A DNA stretch of 64,000 nucleotides from assembly GCA_033398695.1 (NCBI GenBank), contig CM065806.1:41317001-41381000 (forward strand), written 5' to 3'. The DNA is from Orobanche coerulescens. Its lineage: Eukaryota; Streptophyta; Magnoliopsida; Lamiales; Orobanchaceae. Positions 11,021-20,445 of the stretch are shown here, one piece after another. Both the position numbers and the translations under genes were made by a program. A model generated the notes under the pieces. That model was given only the letters and a program-made list of their open reading frames with translations. It was not told where the DNA came from and searched no databases. The first letter of the stretch is position 1; the number at the start of each line of letters is the position of its first letter.

Positions 11021-11807
11021 TTCTGTAACAAGCAAAAATGGAATTCTCCCAATATCACCCAACAATCAATATAGTATGAATGACCAGGATTTCAACTTAA
11101 CATAATTTATCAATATGCTTGCTACAATAAATACAGATATGGTGCAATAATACTCGATTTAAATCAAAAAATACAATAGTAAAGGCGAGGGTATTACACC
11201 TGTAATTTGCTGAGTCGACTTCGATAGATATTTGTGATCTGCTCATGACAATCTAGGTTACATATTGTATGTGAATGAAAATCTATGAGTGTCTAATTTT
11301 CAGAATTCCTATAGTTTCGTTGATACCTATTAAATCGAAGAAGTTGTGACTGATTTAGTGTATGAAGGTCAAGACTTTGGAGAACTTGATTTTCGGATAA
11401 GTCTTTAGCTACTCTGCACTTTGGGTGTGTCGCGCTCTTTTTGTCCTTAGACCAATGTTTGTTTTTCCATTGGGCTTTCACTTGGTAAGGTTTTTAATGA
11501 GGCGACCTATGAGAACATCCATACAATGATGCATTGTACTTCTTTTCAACTTAGACCAAGAGGTACTTTTCCCATTGAGTTTTTCCTTGGCATAGTTGTG
11601 AGGGTAACTTGGCATCTGACTCCTATGATTTGAGGTACTCATCAGGGGAGTCGTTATGTATACATCAGGAGGAGTATACATGACATGTTATGTTGGTGCG
11701 TTGCAATCTTTTCCTCATCAAGCATTTATTTTTTGCATGGGGTTTTATTTTTGATTGGATAGGTTTTTACGGGGCAACATCTTCTGCACCATTGTTGTAT
11801 TAGTGCT

Positions 11808-11821
11808 CGACACAGGGGGAG
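11808..11821 (+). other. Polypurine tract of copia H
   Basis: CGACACAGGGGGAG immediately precedes the LTR start TGTTCC, the expected position for plus-strand priming. Confidence 0.7.
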
Positions 11822-12041
11822 TGTTCCGGGAATTATTACTCTCGTGATGCGTCTTACCTAATACTGATTAGATATGTTCTAGAGATAGTAGGATTCTACT
11901 TGATGTCTTTCCTTGTAAGGAATCCTATGTATGAAAGGAGTCTTATTGTAATATCTATATAGAGGCCCTCTATCAATGTTATCAATACAATGCTTTTGCA
12001 TCTTTTGCTTTCTACTGTTTCTTTACTACTTTCCTGAAACA
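11822..12041 (+). repeat. Short 3' LTR of copia H (220 bp)
   Basis: Starts TGTTCCGGGA and ends TTCCTGAAACA, giving TG...CA ends with an imperfect inverted repeat. It contains a TATATAG-like motif near 11960. The size fits small copia LTRs. No palindrome array is present. Confidence 0.7.
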
Positions 12042-12475
12042 ATAACAGCAATAATATATCAAACAATAATAGTCGTAATAATAATAATGACAATACTACT
12101 AATAATGATAAATATATAATATAATCTTATTGATAGTATTAATATAAAAATAATTATATATCACATAGGGAAAAATATAACAACAAACAAATTATTTACA
12201 TTACAATAATATTAATAATAGTAATAATAAAATTAGTCATAATACTACAAATTATATGTAATACTATTGATAATATTGATATCAATAATAATAATAACAG
12301 TAATAAAATTAGCAATAAAATTAAAAATGATAATATTGATATTATTAATAGTAGTAATTAATATAATATTAACAAGATCAATATTAATAATGATAAATAC
12401 ATATAATATTATTGATAATATTAATTAATATCAACAATTTTCCAAGTACTTAATCATATTAAAAAATAATATATG
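12042..12475. repeat. AT-rich simple-sequence tract (AAT/ATA)n
   Basis: Over 400 bases of interrupted AAT, ATA and TAAT repeats on both strands with no gene-like content. It lies between copia H and the LINE 3' end. Confidence 0.85.
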
Positions 12476-13622
12476 CAACAACAACAACATCACAGCCTTA
12501 GTCCCAAAATACTTTGGGGTCGGCTAACATGAATCAATCTCTGAAAACATCAAGTCGTCTCCAATAAAACAATCCTATGAATAGGCAAAAGTGATAGGTG
12601 AAAAATTTACCACATAATATATATATATATATATATATATGCATAAATAAGTTAATAATGAAAATTAAATAAAAATAGTAATAATCATTATGCAAAAAAA
12701 CAAACCTCAAACATAATCAACCACCCGAATTCTCTCCCCACACGTCGTCCTATCCAACGCCATAACTTCTCCAATCCTAAGAAACCTCATATCATTCTCA
12801 ATCACTCTTATCCATGTCTGTTTAGGTCTTCCTCTACCCTTCACCGGCCTATGCGCTCCTCATTCTTCAAGCCTCCGCACTGGTGCATCAATCGGCCTCT
12901 GTCTCACCTGTCCAAACCATCTTAACCGATTCTCCAACAACTTATCCTCTATAGGGGCCACTCGTACTTCTTCCTAATCACATCATTTCTAAGTCGATCC
13001 TTTCTCGTATGGCCACACATCCATCTTACCATACGCATTTCCGCCACATTCATCTTATGCACATGACTATGCTTTACAACCCAGCATTCAGTGCCATATA
13101 AAAGTGCAGGCCTAATTGCTGTTCGGTAAACTTTCCCTTTAATATGTAAGGAATGCCTTGATCACATAATAACACTGCTGTGCTCTTCCATTTCAACCAT
13201 CCCGCCTTAATCCTATGGGCCACGTCACCATCTAATTCTCCATCCTTTGAAGAATAGACTCAAGATAACGAAAAAACTCCGATCCTCGTATAATATTCCC
13301 ATCAAAAGTGATTGTACCCGCGTCTCTACTTCCATTTCCACTAAAGCTACACTCAAATACTCAGTTTTACTTGTGCTTATCCTAAAACCACAAGTTTCGA
13401 GCGTATTTCTCTAGAGTTCCAACTTTCTTTCAACTCCGTCCTTCGTTTCATCAACTAATACAATATCATCTGCAAACATCATGCATCAAGGGATATCGTC
13501 TTGAATTGACCTTGTCAATTCGTCCATGACTATGGCAAAGAGGAAAGGACTAAGAGCTGAGCCTTGATGCACCCCAATCATAATAGGGAATTCCTCAGTC
13601 CTTCCCACGGTAGTACGTACAC
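12476..13622 (-). mobile_element. RTE-type LINE, 5'-truncated 3' part with decayed reverse transcriptase
   Basis: The minus strand shows RT segments GVHQGSALSPFLFAIVMDEL and FADDIVLVDETKDGVERKLE; F-A-D-D is the RT active site. Further downstream are GFRISTSKTEYL and a C-terminal segment with ENRLRWFGQVRQRPIDAPVR and GRGRPKQTW, characteristic of plant RTE elements. Stop codons and frameshifts break the frame repeatedly, for example at about 13487 directly before the FADD block. The 3' end carries the familiar CCAAAGTATTTTGGGACTAAGG phrase and a (GTTG)-like tail (CAACAACAACAAC on the plus strand at 12476). The 5' side is cut by the copia G LTR at 13623. An (AT)n tract lies within it. Confidence 0.88.
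12616..12640. repeat. (AT)n microsatellite
   Basis: Perfect AT dinucleotides of about 25 bases inside the LINE 3' region. Confidence 0.95.
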
Positions 13623-15487
13623 TGTTAGGAATATGCCCTTGAATGTCACTCAGGGTATGAGAGAGAAGGGGCATTGTTCTTGTAATTATGGAATAATTAA
13701 TAAAATGCAATATGATTTATTCCTTGTTTATTATATTTCAAATGCATTCTTGATTTGGTAAACATTGAAATGAAGTCCATGTAAATAAGAGCAAACATTC
13801 CACTCTCGTTATCGGATAAGAGAAAATGTACTGGAAGTATTTAAAGATTATTTACGTAAACCGTTCGCAAGTCGATAAACTTAATTAGGCATTAAGTTTT
13901 GAGTAAGACTTGTATAATTGATGCTAGGACATGTGCATGTCTTGATAGCATAGTTATACTATCAGTGTACTCGAACACGACTCATACTTGATTCAGTCAC
14001 ACGGTATTCACTCTTGGAGAGTCGATGACGAATCGAAAGGTTGTGATAGTATCTGTGGACCTTTGACTTGAGGGTTCAGTAAGAGATGTGTATGTGACGT
14101 TTAGTTTGTCATTGGAGTAGTTAGACTTATTTGCTTAGTCGTTGGGTCAACCTCGAAGTGCGGACTATACGGGCAGGTAGCAGTATTTACTGTACGTCAA
14201 GAAAGGATTCTATCTCCTGTTAGTGAGCAGGCGAATGTCCTATACGGTTAATAGCAAATAATATCATAAGTCTTTGGCCAAAGCATTCTCATCTAGCCGT
14301 ATCGGATACACTAGTAATCAGTCGGTCTTGATTTGCATTAACACATGTATAGTGTCTAGTAAACAATAGGGTTTGACTTTACCGTGACCAAAAGACTTGA
14401 CCGGGACATCTGATGAAGGGTATATACGTATATGGTATTCACGATATAATGGTTCTGGAATGATCCCTTCATTCATTCTCCGTCGGGATTTACAATGCAG
14501 CCCGCTAGGCTAGCTAAGCGCTGTCCGCACTCACTAGTTCCTCCCAATGCCGGCTGAGACGGACCTACAGAGTCGCGCATCAGGATCATTGACGGATAAA
14601 TATGAATTTATTATCTCTCTAATAATATTATATATTGGATATCTAAATATAATTTATTGGATAAATCAAATAGCGGTCTTATGAAATGAAATTAAGTTAC
14701 TCGGTAATTATTTTAATTCATAAATTATATTTCTTAGAGAAATATATTTCTATTTGATATAATTAATTAATTGGATTAATTAATTAGTATAAATATATTG
14801 GTGATAAAATGGAGTGTATTTAACGGAGTCGTTTGACGAAGATTCGTTACACGAGCCGAATGACTCAGCCCGTTTCCTAGCACCTTCCTAATAGCCGCCC
14901 CCTCCCCTCCCTTTTGTCTTGGTGATTTTTTTTCTTTGTTGTTTTGTGAGAAATAAATTCCACCATGATATGTCAACACTTGGTGCCAAAATATCTTGAT
15001 GTGGTGGGATCACATAATCACATTATATATCAAAAGAAAACAACACCAACACAACTATCATTTTTGAGGCCTCAACCGAGAGCTAAAGAGATAGGGAGAG
15101 AGGAAATTTTTCTTCCAAGTTCTTCATCATCTTTGAGGTGAAAAGAAGTGAGAAAAAATAAAAGAGAAAAATTCCTACGAGTTTCCCTAGCCGTGTTCTA
15201 GATAGAACGGAGTCTTGTTGATTTTTCCGGCCAAGTTTTGACGCGTATGAAGTAGAGACATCGAATTTTCAGTGTTTGGGATGAAGGGATTTCGTGCTCA
15301 TGCTCGAATTCGTGATCATCATATTGCGAAGTTATTATCAAAGGCTTCAAAGGTATGGGACTTTGATCCTTTATCTTCGTCTATTTATTTTTCGTATATA
15401 CGTTACTTGATCGATCCTGTTTGTGATTCTTTATATTGAGTTTTATTATTCTGCTGCGTACTCGTTTTTGTATCCAGAATCCCAACA
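13623..15487 (+). repeat. 5' LTR of copia G (1.87 kb)
   Basis: TG...CA ends, with the primer site two bases downstream. The U3 is AT-rich. No palindrome array comparable to those of the other LTRs is seen, so this family is an exception. A TATA-like run (ATATATTGG, ATATAATTAATTAATTGG) lies around 14630-14800. The minus-strand ORF near 14776 is a chance frame. Confidence 0.82.
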
Positions 15488-15488
15488 G

Positions 15489-15503
15489 TGGTATCGGAGA
15501 GAG
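15489..15503 (+). other. Primer-binding site of copia G
   Basis: TGGTATCGGAGAGAG directly after the LTR terminus (CCCAACA G), initiator tRNA-Met type. Confidence 0.85.
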
Positions 15504-15645
15504 TCAATGATACCGTATATACGATTATTGTGCATTTTGAATGCTTTTGGTTGATGTTTATGATTTTGTATCATAATTGGTATAATCGGAGATATTTAAT
15601 TTTTTGTTGTAACATCACATTTTGGAAACGAGCCGAAAAAACTAG

Positions 15646-15735
15646 GCCTGGGCCTACTGCCCAGGCTGCCGAGACGGCCGAGAGTGGCCGAGCCATATGG
15701 CTCTCGGGTTTTTGGCCCGATTTTGAATCGGGCCA
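15646..15735 (+). other. Cluster of three strong inverted repeats in the copia G leader
   Basis: First, GCCTGGGC (15646-15653), loop CTACT, GCCCAGGC (15659-15666). Second, the perfect 14-base palindrome GAGCCATATGGCTC (15690-15703). Third, TGGCCCGATT (15713-15722), loop TTG, AATCGGGCCA (15726-15735), a perfect ten-base stem. All lie in a GC-rich island in otherwise AT-rich DNA, about 150-250 bases after the primer site. They would fold strongly in the RNA. A role in dimerisation or packaging is inference. Confidence 0.75.
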
Positions 15736-16676
15736 CGGGCTGGGCCTGCTACCGGATTGTTCGGGACTCCGTTTTGAGTTTATTTCTCGTTGTAATTATT
15801 TCCCGAAATTTAAATTAGATTTAATTTGACTTAAATAAATATTTAAAATATCTTTGTTAAGGGAAATAAGTTAAACGAGAATATTATTTTGGCCGGATTA
15901 CTTCGAATGAATTAAAATGATGATCATAAGTATTAATTGGATTAATACCATTAGAACTGAATAGATTAATTATTATATTAATTGGACTAATATATTAATT
16001 GATTATTTAATTTTAGTGCCATTTAATATTAATTTGATTAATATTGTAGAAATTAATTGGATTAATTTCATTGCCGTTACATGTTGTATGGAATGCCTTA
16101 TGTGAGCTCATGGAGTTAGTTTTTTGATTTGTTCGATTCGATTGGGTTGTAAAGGCCGTTTTGAGCCTATTTATGTTTATTAGAATTTTTTTTAATAGGA
16201 TGCATTTTTCAATGATGTAATTATTTTTTTTTGGCTATGACGAAGACCGAAGACAACCGATCGAGAAGACGAAGAATCGAGATTGTAATTTTTATTTTCT
16301 TTATTGGGTCATTTGATTGGCCCAATACTTAGGAATAAGGTCCATGGGCTGGTAGTAACTAGGTTGCTATTTATTGTTTTTCATTTTGAATGATTGACAA
16401 ATACTAACGCGCTTATAAATGAATTAATGTGCAAAGTGTAATATTAATCGCGAAATTCTCTCGATAAAAAAATAGATTAAAAAATTCTCCCGACAAACAA
16501 ATAGACTAAGTTTGAAAAGGTTACGAGGTTTCCTACCCTCCATCAAACTCGTAGAAAATTGATACCCGAGCCGTTGTGCTATGCTTCCAAGTTATCAGGG
16601 TAGTACATTTCGTAGAGGTTGATAATTTCTTGAGTGCATTAGATGCCTTTGGTTGATGACAAATTTCGCCCCTAGA

Positions 16677-16878
16677 AACCTGATAGGTTGCCGGGCGATA
16701 TTCAATAGTCAGACTGATAGACGTTGATGGTCAACAGTTTAGATAGTCTGGATTGCCAAGAAACCTAATAGGTTGAGGGCATGAAGACTAGGGGTAAAAG
16801 AAGATCGAATGCTCCGTTGGACGAGTTGGTGTTGGACACCACTTTACAGAAATTAATTGGCAAGAAACCTGACAGGTT
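16677..16878 (+). repeat. Three copies of AACCTNANAGGTT in the copia G leader
   Basis: AACCTGATAGGTT at 16677-16689, AACCTAATAGGTT at 16762-16774 and AACCTGACAGGTT at 16866-16878. Each is preceded by AAGA or TAGA and followed by G. Each can form a five-base-pair hairpin with a three-base loop. The outer arms differ, so this is not a simple tandem repeat. GCCCCTAG at about 16668 and CTAGGGGT at about 16789 are complementary and could close a larger domain around the first two. Confidence 0.6.
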
Positions 16879-17051
16879 GCGCCTGTTAAAATTTGTAAAG
16901 AACTCGATCACCACTAAGAAGTCGATCTAACCATGACTTCCGGGTTATAACATGGGATTGTGTAATTCCGATAAAATTAGTGAGAGCCGAGACAAGAAAT
17001 ATACAAGCCCTTAAATTCTATACTCGATCATAATAAAACAAGTCACTATTC

Positions 17052-19080
17052 TGTAATAACCGGTTGTAATTCATTCTTTATCATTCAGTATTTACCCGTC
17101 AGTAATTGTCACTAGTAATTTTCACTCATTAATAATCACTCACCAATCATGATTCATTCATTGTGTTCATTGTTGGCATATTATAACCGTGTATCAGTTG
17201 CCGATCGTCAATTTATCTCTGTTTGAGTCTCGAGACGAGAGTATTATCATTATCATCGGGATTGGTAGTACTGTGTTGGAAGTATCATCTTTGACACGTG
17301 TTGGACTTGTTTACTTTCCAATACGTATGGTATGTCCGATCATTCATCAATCGTAGCGAGAAATCGGAGTTGTCGGATTTTCTTCATGTCCAGCAACGAG
17401 TTACGGCCGTAACTAATCATACATTACAGCCGTAACATGCTTTCGTCGGATCAAGGTTGTTTTGGCCGAAGGTGAGATACTGCCGTAAGGTGGGCAGGCT
17501 ACGGCCGTAAAGGGTGTTCGTAATTTTCGGGTTTTGTCGGACGAGAAGGACTTACGACAGTAAGGGTTGCGGCATACGGCCGTAAGATGAGGCAGGTACG
17601 GCCGTAAGGCTTGGCCGGATACGGCCGTACATTGCAGGCAGGGTGCCTGGTCAGTTTAGACGAAGGGGTCATACGCCCGTAAGTTTGGCCGGATACGGCC
17701 GTATCGGTCGAGTTACACCCGTAAGGTGTGCGGGTACGGCCGTATGGCTGTCGGCAAGTGTTTTGGACGAGGGCGTGTTACGCCCGTAAGGTCTGCGGGT
17801 ACGGCCGTAAAGTGTCGTGAGCGTTTGGACGAAGCCGAGTTACGGCCGTACGAGTTGGCTGGTTACGGCCGTAATGCCGTTGACTCGGGATGTTACGGCC
17901 GTATGTTGGCCGAGTTACGGCCGTAACGTTCGGTAGTACTTAAGGACCTGGACGGGTTTTTGAGGTCACTTTTCTCGTTTTCTTCACTTTGTTCCGAGAG
18001 AGAGAGCTTGAGGGAGATATTTTTCATCATCAATCATAAGGGTGTTCGGTTTTCATCATCTTCATTCGATTGTGAAGCTCGGATAGTCGATCTAACGCGT
18101 TTTCATCAGATCGAAGTAGTTGGATCTTCAAGAGGTAATTTCTTCAACATCTTGGATTTCGATTTTGTGTTGAGATATGATGTTTTGGACGTATAATCGT
18201 GTTGTATGAAGAGATATACTTATGATTATGAGTTTGTATAAATATTCATTGGATTATTGAAGGATTATTCAAGAACACTTTGAATATTGAGTTGGATTTG
18301 GGGGTTTTCGATTAATTGTTGTTCAAATCATGAATTTGGATATTCATATTGAATTATTGATCGTATTGAAGATGTTTTGTTGTTTTGAAACACTTCTTGG
18401 GGATTTGATGTTGGTATAATTGAGTATTGATTGTAAACAATCGAAGTTTGGTCACAACGTGATTGATATAATGCCCCAATGAACTTGGTTTAGTCTTATC
18501 GACATTTTGAGTTAGTTGGTTTGAGGGCCAGACCGGGTCGCGAGGATCGTCGGAGTGTTTTTACTGATGATCGATATTAATATTCCGGAATATCGCGAAT
18601 TGAACTGTTTTGGATTTTGAAATATTTTGGAAATGCCTGTGGATTAAAATAATTGTAATACTGTACTTGCACTAGCGGTTGTGGCTAACCCCATCGTTGG
18701 GGTGGAATGTTTTGTACATTTCAGGTATTCTCGAGGGACAGGAGCCCCCATGTGGCGCACATGGAGTTTACAAGCACACTGATGTTAGAGAGCTCGTATC
18801 AGTCGTTGTATTTGTGATGTTTGAGTCAGTTTTATATACTGTATTATTGTTGGTTTTGAGTTGTACTTTGTCGTGTAATGTTTGCGTTCAGTGATTGATG
18901 TTGAAATATACTATTTTGGCCGCGACCGAGGCCTAACTCGTGTTTTATATCCTTTGTTGGACTGTTATGTCGTGGTTATTATGTATTGGATTGTGGTTTA
19001 ATCCCGTGTGTCGTCAGCCTGGTGGGACCTTTGTGTGTCCTGTGGCGTGTAATAACCCAAACTGAAATTGGGGTGTTACA
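17052..19080 (+). repeat. Mosaic 5' LTR (family A left part, family B right part)
   Basis: From 17052 (TGTAATAACCGGTTG) to about 18515 the sequence follows LTR A (minus strand of 5333 to about 3850). This includes the ACGGCCGT array and the stretch GAAACACTTCTTGGGG near 18387. From about 18516 (GGTTTGAGGGCC) to 19080 it follows the 3' LTR at 25649-26212 with few, mainly transitional, differences. The switch point shows at most a few bases of shared sequence. The TATA box of LTR A is degenerate here (TACTTAAGG, about 17937). Confidence 0.88.
17401..17927. repeat. Palindrome array, consensus TTACGGCCGTAA, in the mosaic LTR
   Basis: About thirteen perfect ACGGCCGT cores plus several degenerate ones (such as TTACGCCCGTAAG and TTACACCCGTAAG). 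Same palindrome as LTR A but different spacing and order, so the array has been rearranged since the two copies diverged. Confidence 0.88.
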
Positions 19081-19084
19081 TTTA

Positions 19085-19098
19085 TGGTATCGGAGCCT
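19085..19098 (+). other. Primer-binding site of gypsy A'/B
   Basis: TGGTATCGGAGCCT four bases after the LTR end, initiator tRNA-Met type. Confidence 0.85.
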
Positions 19099-19318
19099 AG
19101 GTTTCGGGAATACCTAGGCCTTTGGTCATTGGGTTGTCAAGTTGTAAGAGTCGTATAAACAGATCGAGCTCAACACCGTGTGTTGCTGTCGAGCCGTGTG
19201 ACCCATTGTGGTAAGACTCCTTAACTCTCTTTGTGCCTTGTCGCTTTCATAGTAGAGTAGATTTAAATTCCTTGGATTGTGAACTGTTCTGATAATTTTA
19301 ATCCTTCTATATCTCAGT

Positions 19319-20445
19319 ATGTTGAGAGGCCGTGGTGGACGTGGCGGACGTGGACGCGGCAGAGGCCGTGGTTGTGGTACCGCTAACAAATCTGGCACAC
19401 ATTCTAATGATGCATCTGATTCGGCATCCCATACGGAGCCGAACACCGCTTCTCTGAATCCGAGCGGTCGGCGGATCTCGTAAGTCAAGAACCGTCGGCT
19501 GACACTAATGTTAATGCCGGCATAGCTGCTATACTCCAGCAGGTAGCAGCACAATTAGTCAAGTTGAATGAATCTGGGCATCATGATCAACCGACAAATG
19601 AGAGTAAATGGCTTCAGGGAGTGATGAAAATGCAACCTCCTCGTTTTACTGGTGCGTCTGATATGTTAGACTGGGAAGGATGGTTGTTTCAGTTTGTCAG
19701 GATTTTTGATGCCGTTGCGTGCCCCGAAGAGAGACGGGTCCCTATTGTACAGTATTTCCTTGACAAGGAGGCTGCGGATTGGTGGGAAGCTGCGAAACCT
19801 ACGGATCGTGTGGCCACTTGGGCCGAGTTTAAAGCTGCGTTAGAGGAAGAGTATTGTCCTCGGCCTATTAAAGAAAAACGAATTACAGATTTCTTTACGG
19901 CAACACCTCAAGATGTACCTGTCACCGAGGCCATTGTTACGTATAATCAGCAACTGAATCATGTTGGTGAGCAAGTAAGGACCGAAGCGGATAAAATCCG
20001 TTACTTTGATTTGAGAATGAAGCCCAGGATTCGTGAGGCTATGGCAGGATTCAGATGCGTTACGTTGAAGGAATATCAGGATCGTGCTTTGGCTATCGAG
20101 AAGGTCATTTCTGCGTCAAGGTCGGGCACCGAGATAAAGAAGCCGAAGACGACTGGTGGTTTTTTGGGAAGTAAGATTGGTGGATTTCACAAATCTCAAG
20201 CTTCTCACTCCACTATCGGGAAGTCTGTTCAGCAAGCCAGTAGTGCTCTGAGTTCAAGACCGGGCCAGTCTTATGCCTTTAGTAGAGGACAATGTTTCAA
20301 TTGTAATCAAACAGGCCATTAGTGTCGAGAGTGTCCACTTCCTCCCGTTATTTGTTTCACATGCGGTCAAGCCGGTCATCGGGCGGCTCATTGCGAGGCT
20401 GCCACCAGATTTGTTAAACAGCAGAGTTCAGCACCAACTCCGAGT
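19319..20445 (+). pseudogene. Gypsy A'/B gag with one frameshift and one stop
   Basis: Starts [20 protein letters not shown], an Arg/Gly-rich head. A frameshift near 19445-19465 moves the frame to the one used by all following domains. The retrotrans_gag region (VPIVQYFLDKEAADWWEAAK; about 19738-19800) is followed by two zinc knuckles, CFNCNQTGH-x-CREC and [14 protein letters not shown]. In the first knuckle a TAG at 20320-20322 sits directly after the histidine. The second knuckle is intact. The frame then passes into the protease with no stop, so gag and pol were one polyprotein. Confidence 0.88.

Larger units (their letters stand above)
5334..11198 (-). mobile_element. Ty3/gypsy element E (5' part: LTR, leader, extra ORF, gag fragment)
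   Basis: Minus strand. The single LTR present is 7602-11198, followed in transcription order by a primer site, a leader of about 1 kb, a coiled-coil ORF, and gag, which breaks at 5334 where element A is inserted. Pol and the other LTR would lie left of the window. The gag N-terminus (ALERFLRFKPRTFLGEPDD) and the following W-L-E-R-I segment, interrupted by a stop, resemble plant chromovirus gag. The right end abuts the copia H fragment at 11199. Confidence 0.82.
7602..11198 (-). repeat. 5' LTR of gypsy E (3.6 kb including a 652 bp MITE)
   Basis: Bounded by TGTAATACCCTCGCC (5' end at 11198) and CGGGCTGTTACA (3' end at 7602). In transcription order: a CGTACG palindrome array at 11020-10692, a TATA box at about 10678-10671, a long AT-rich tract, a MITE inserted at 8548-9199, a weak CCC/GGG hairpin near 7993-8006, and the U5-terminal block (GGTGGGTCCC and CCACGGCACTGTAATAG) near 7605-7662. 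Without the MITE the LTR would be about 2.9 kb. No coding sequence is seen across it. Confidence 0.82.
11199..12041 (+). mobile_element. 3' end of a small Ty1/copia element (H)
   Basis: Plus strand. A non-coding 3' region (11199-11807) is followed by a polypurine tract and a short LTR (11822-12041). The 3' region contains three diverged copies of a module resembling CCATTGGGTTTTTCCTTGGCAAGGTTTTTAACGAGGC (around 11470-11505, 11565-11612 and 11735-11783), a pattern often seen ahead of the 3' LTR in plant copia elements. Coding sequence and 5' LTR are missing because element E interrupts at 11198. Confidence 0.65.
13623..17051 (+). mobile_element. Ty1/copia element G (5' LTR and leader only)
   Basis: Plus strand. 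A 1.87 kb LTR is followed by a primer site and about 1.55 kb of leader, then cut at 17051 by the recombinant gypsy LTR. No gag or pol is left. The LTR starts TGTTAGGAATATGCCC, a beginning shared by many large plant copia LTRs, and ends CCCAACA. It is inserted in the RTE LINE; the five bases at 13618-13622 are one copy of the target duplication. Confidence 0.8.

Noticed and set aside
11293..12093. Minus-strand ORFs in the copia H 3' region
   Set aside because: They run opposite to the element and give no known protein. The plus strand shows the 3' region, polypurine tract and LTR.
13623..15487. Palindrome array in copia G LTR
   Set aside because: Looked for one upstream of its AT-rich region; none found, so this family does not share the design.
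18679..18894. A 60-70 codon ORF repeated at 25838-26026 in LTR B (hydrophobic end SVLYTVLLLVLSCTLSCNV)
   Set aside because: Present in both LTR copies because the LTRs are homologous. No family is recognised, and differences between copies include an indel that changes its start. Treated as non-coding U5.
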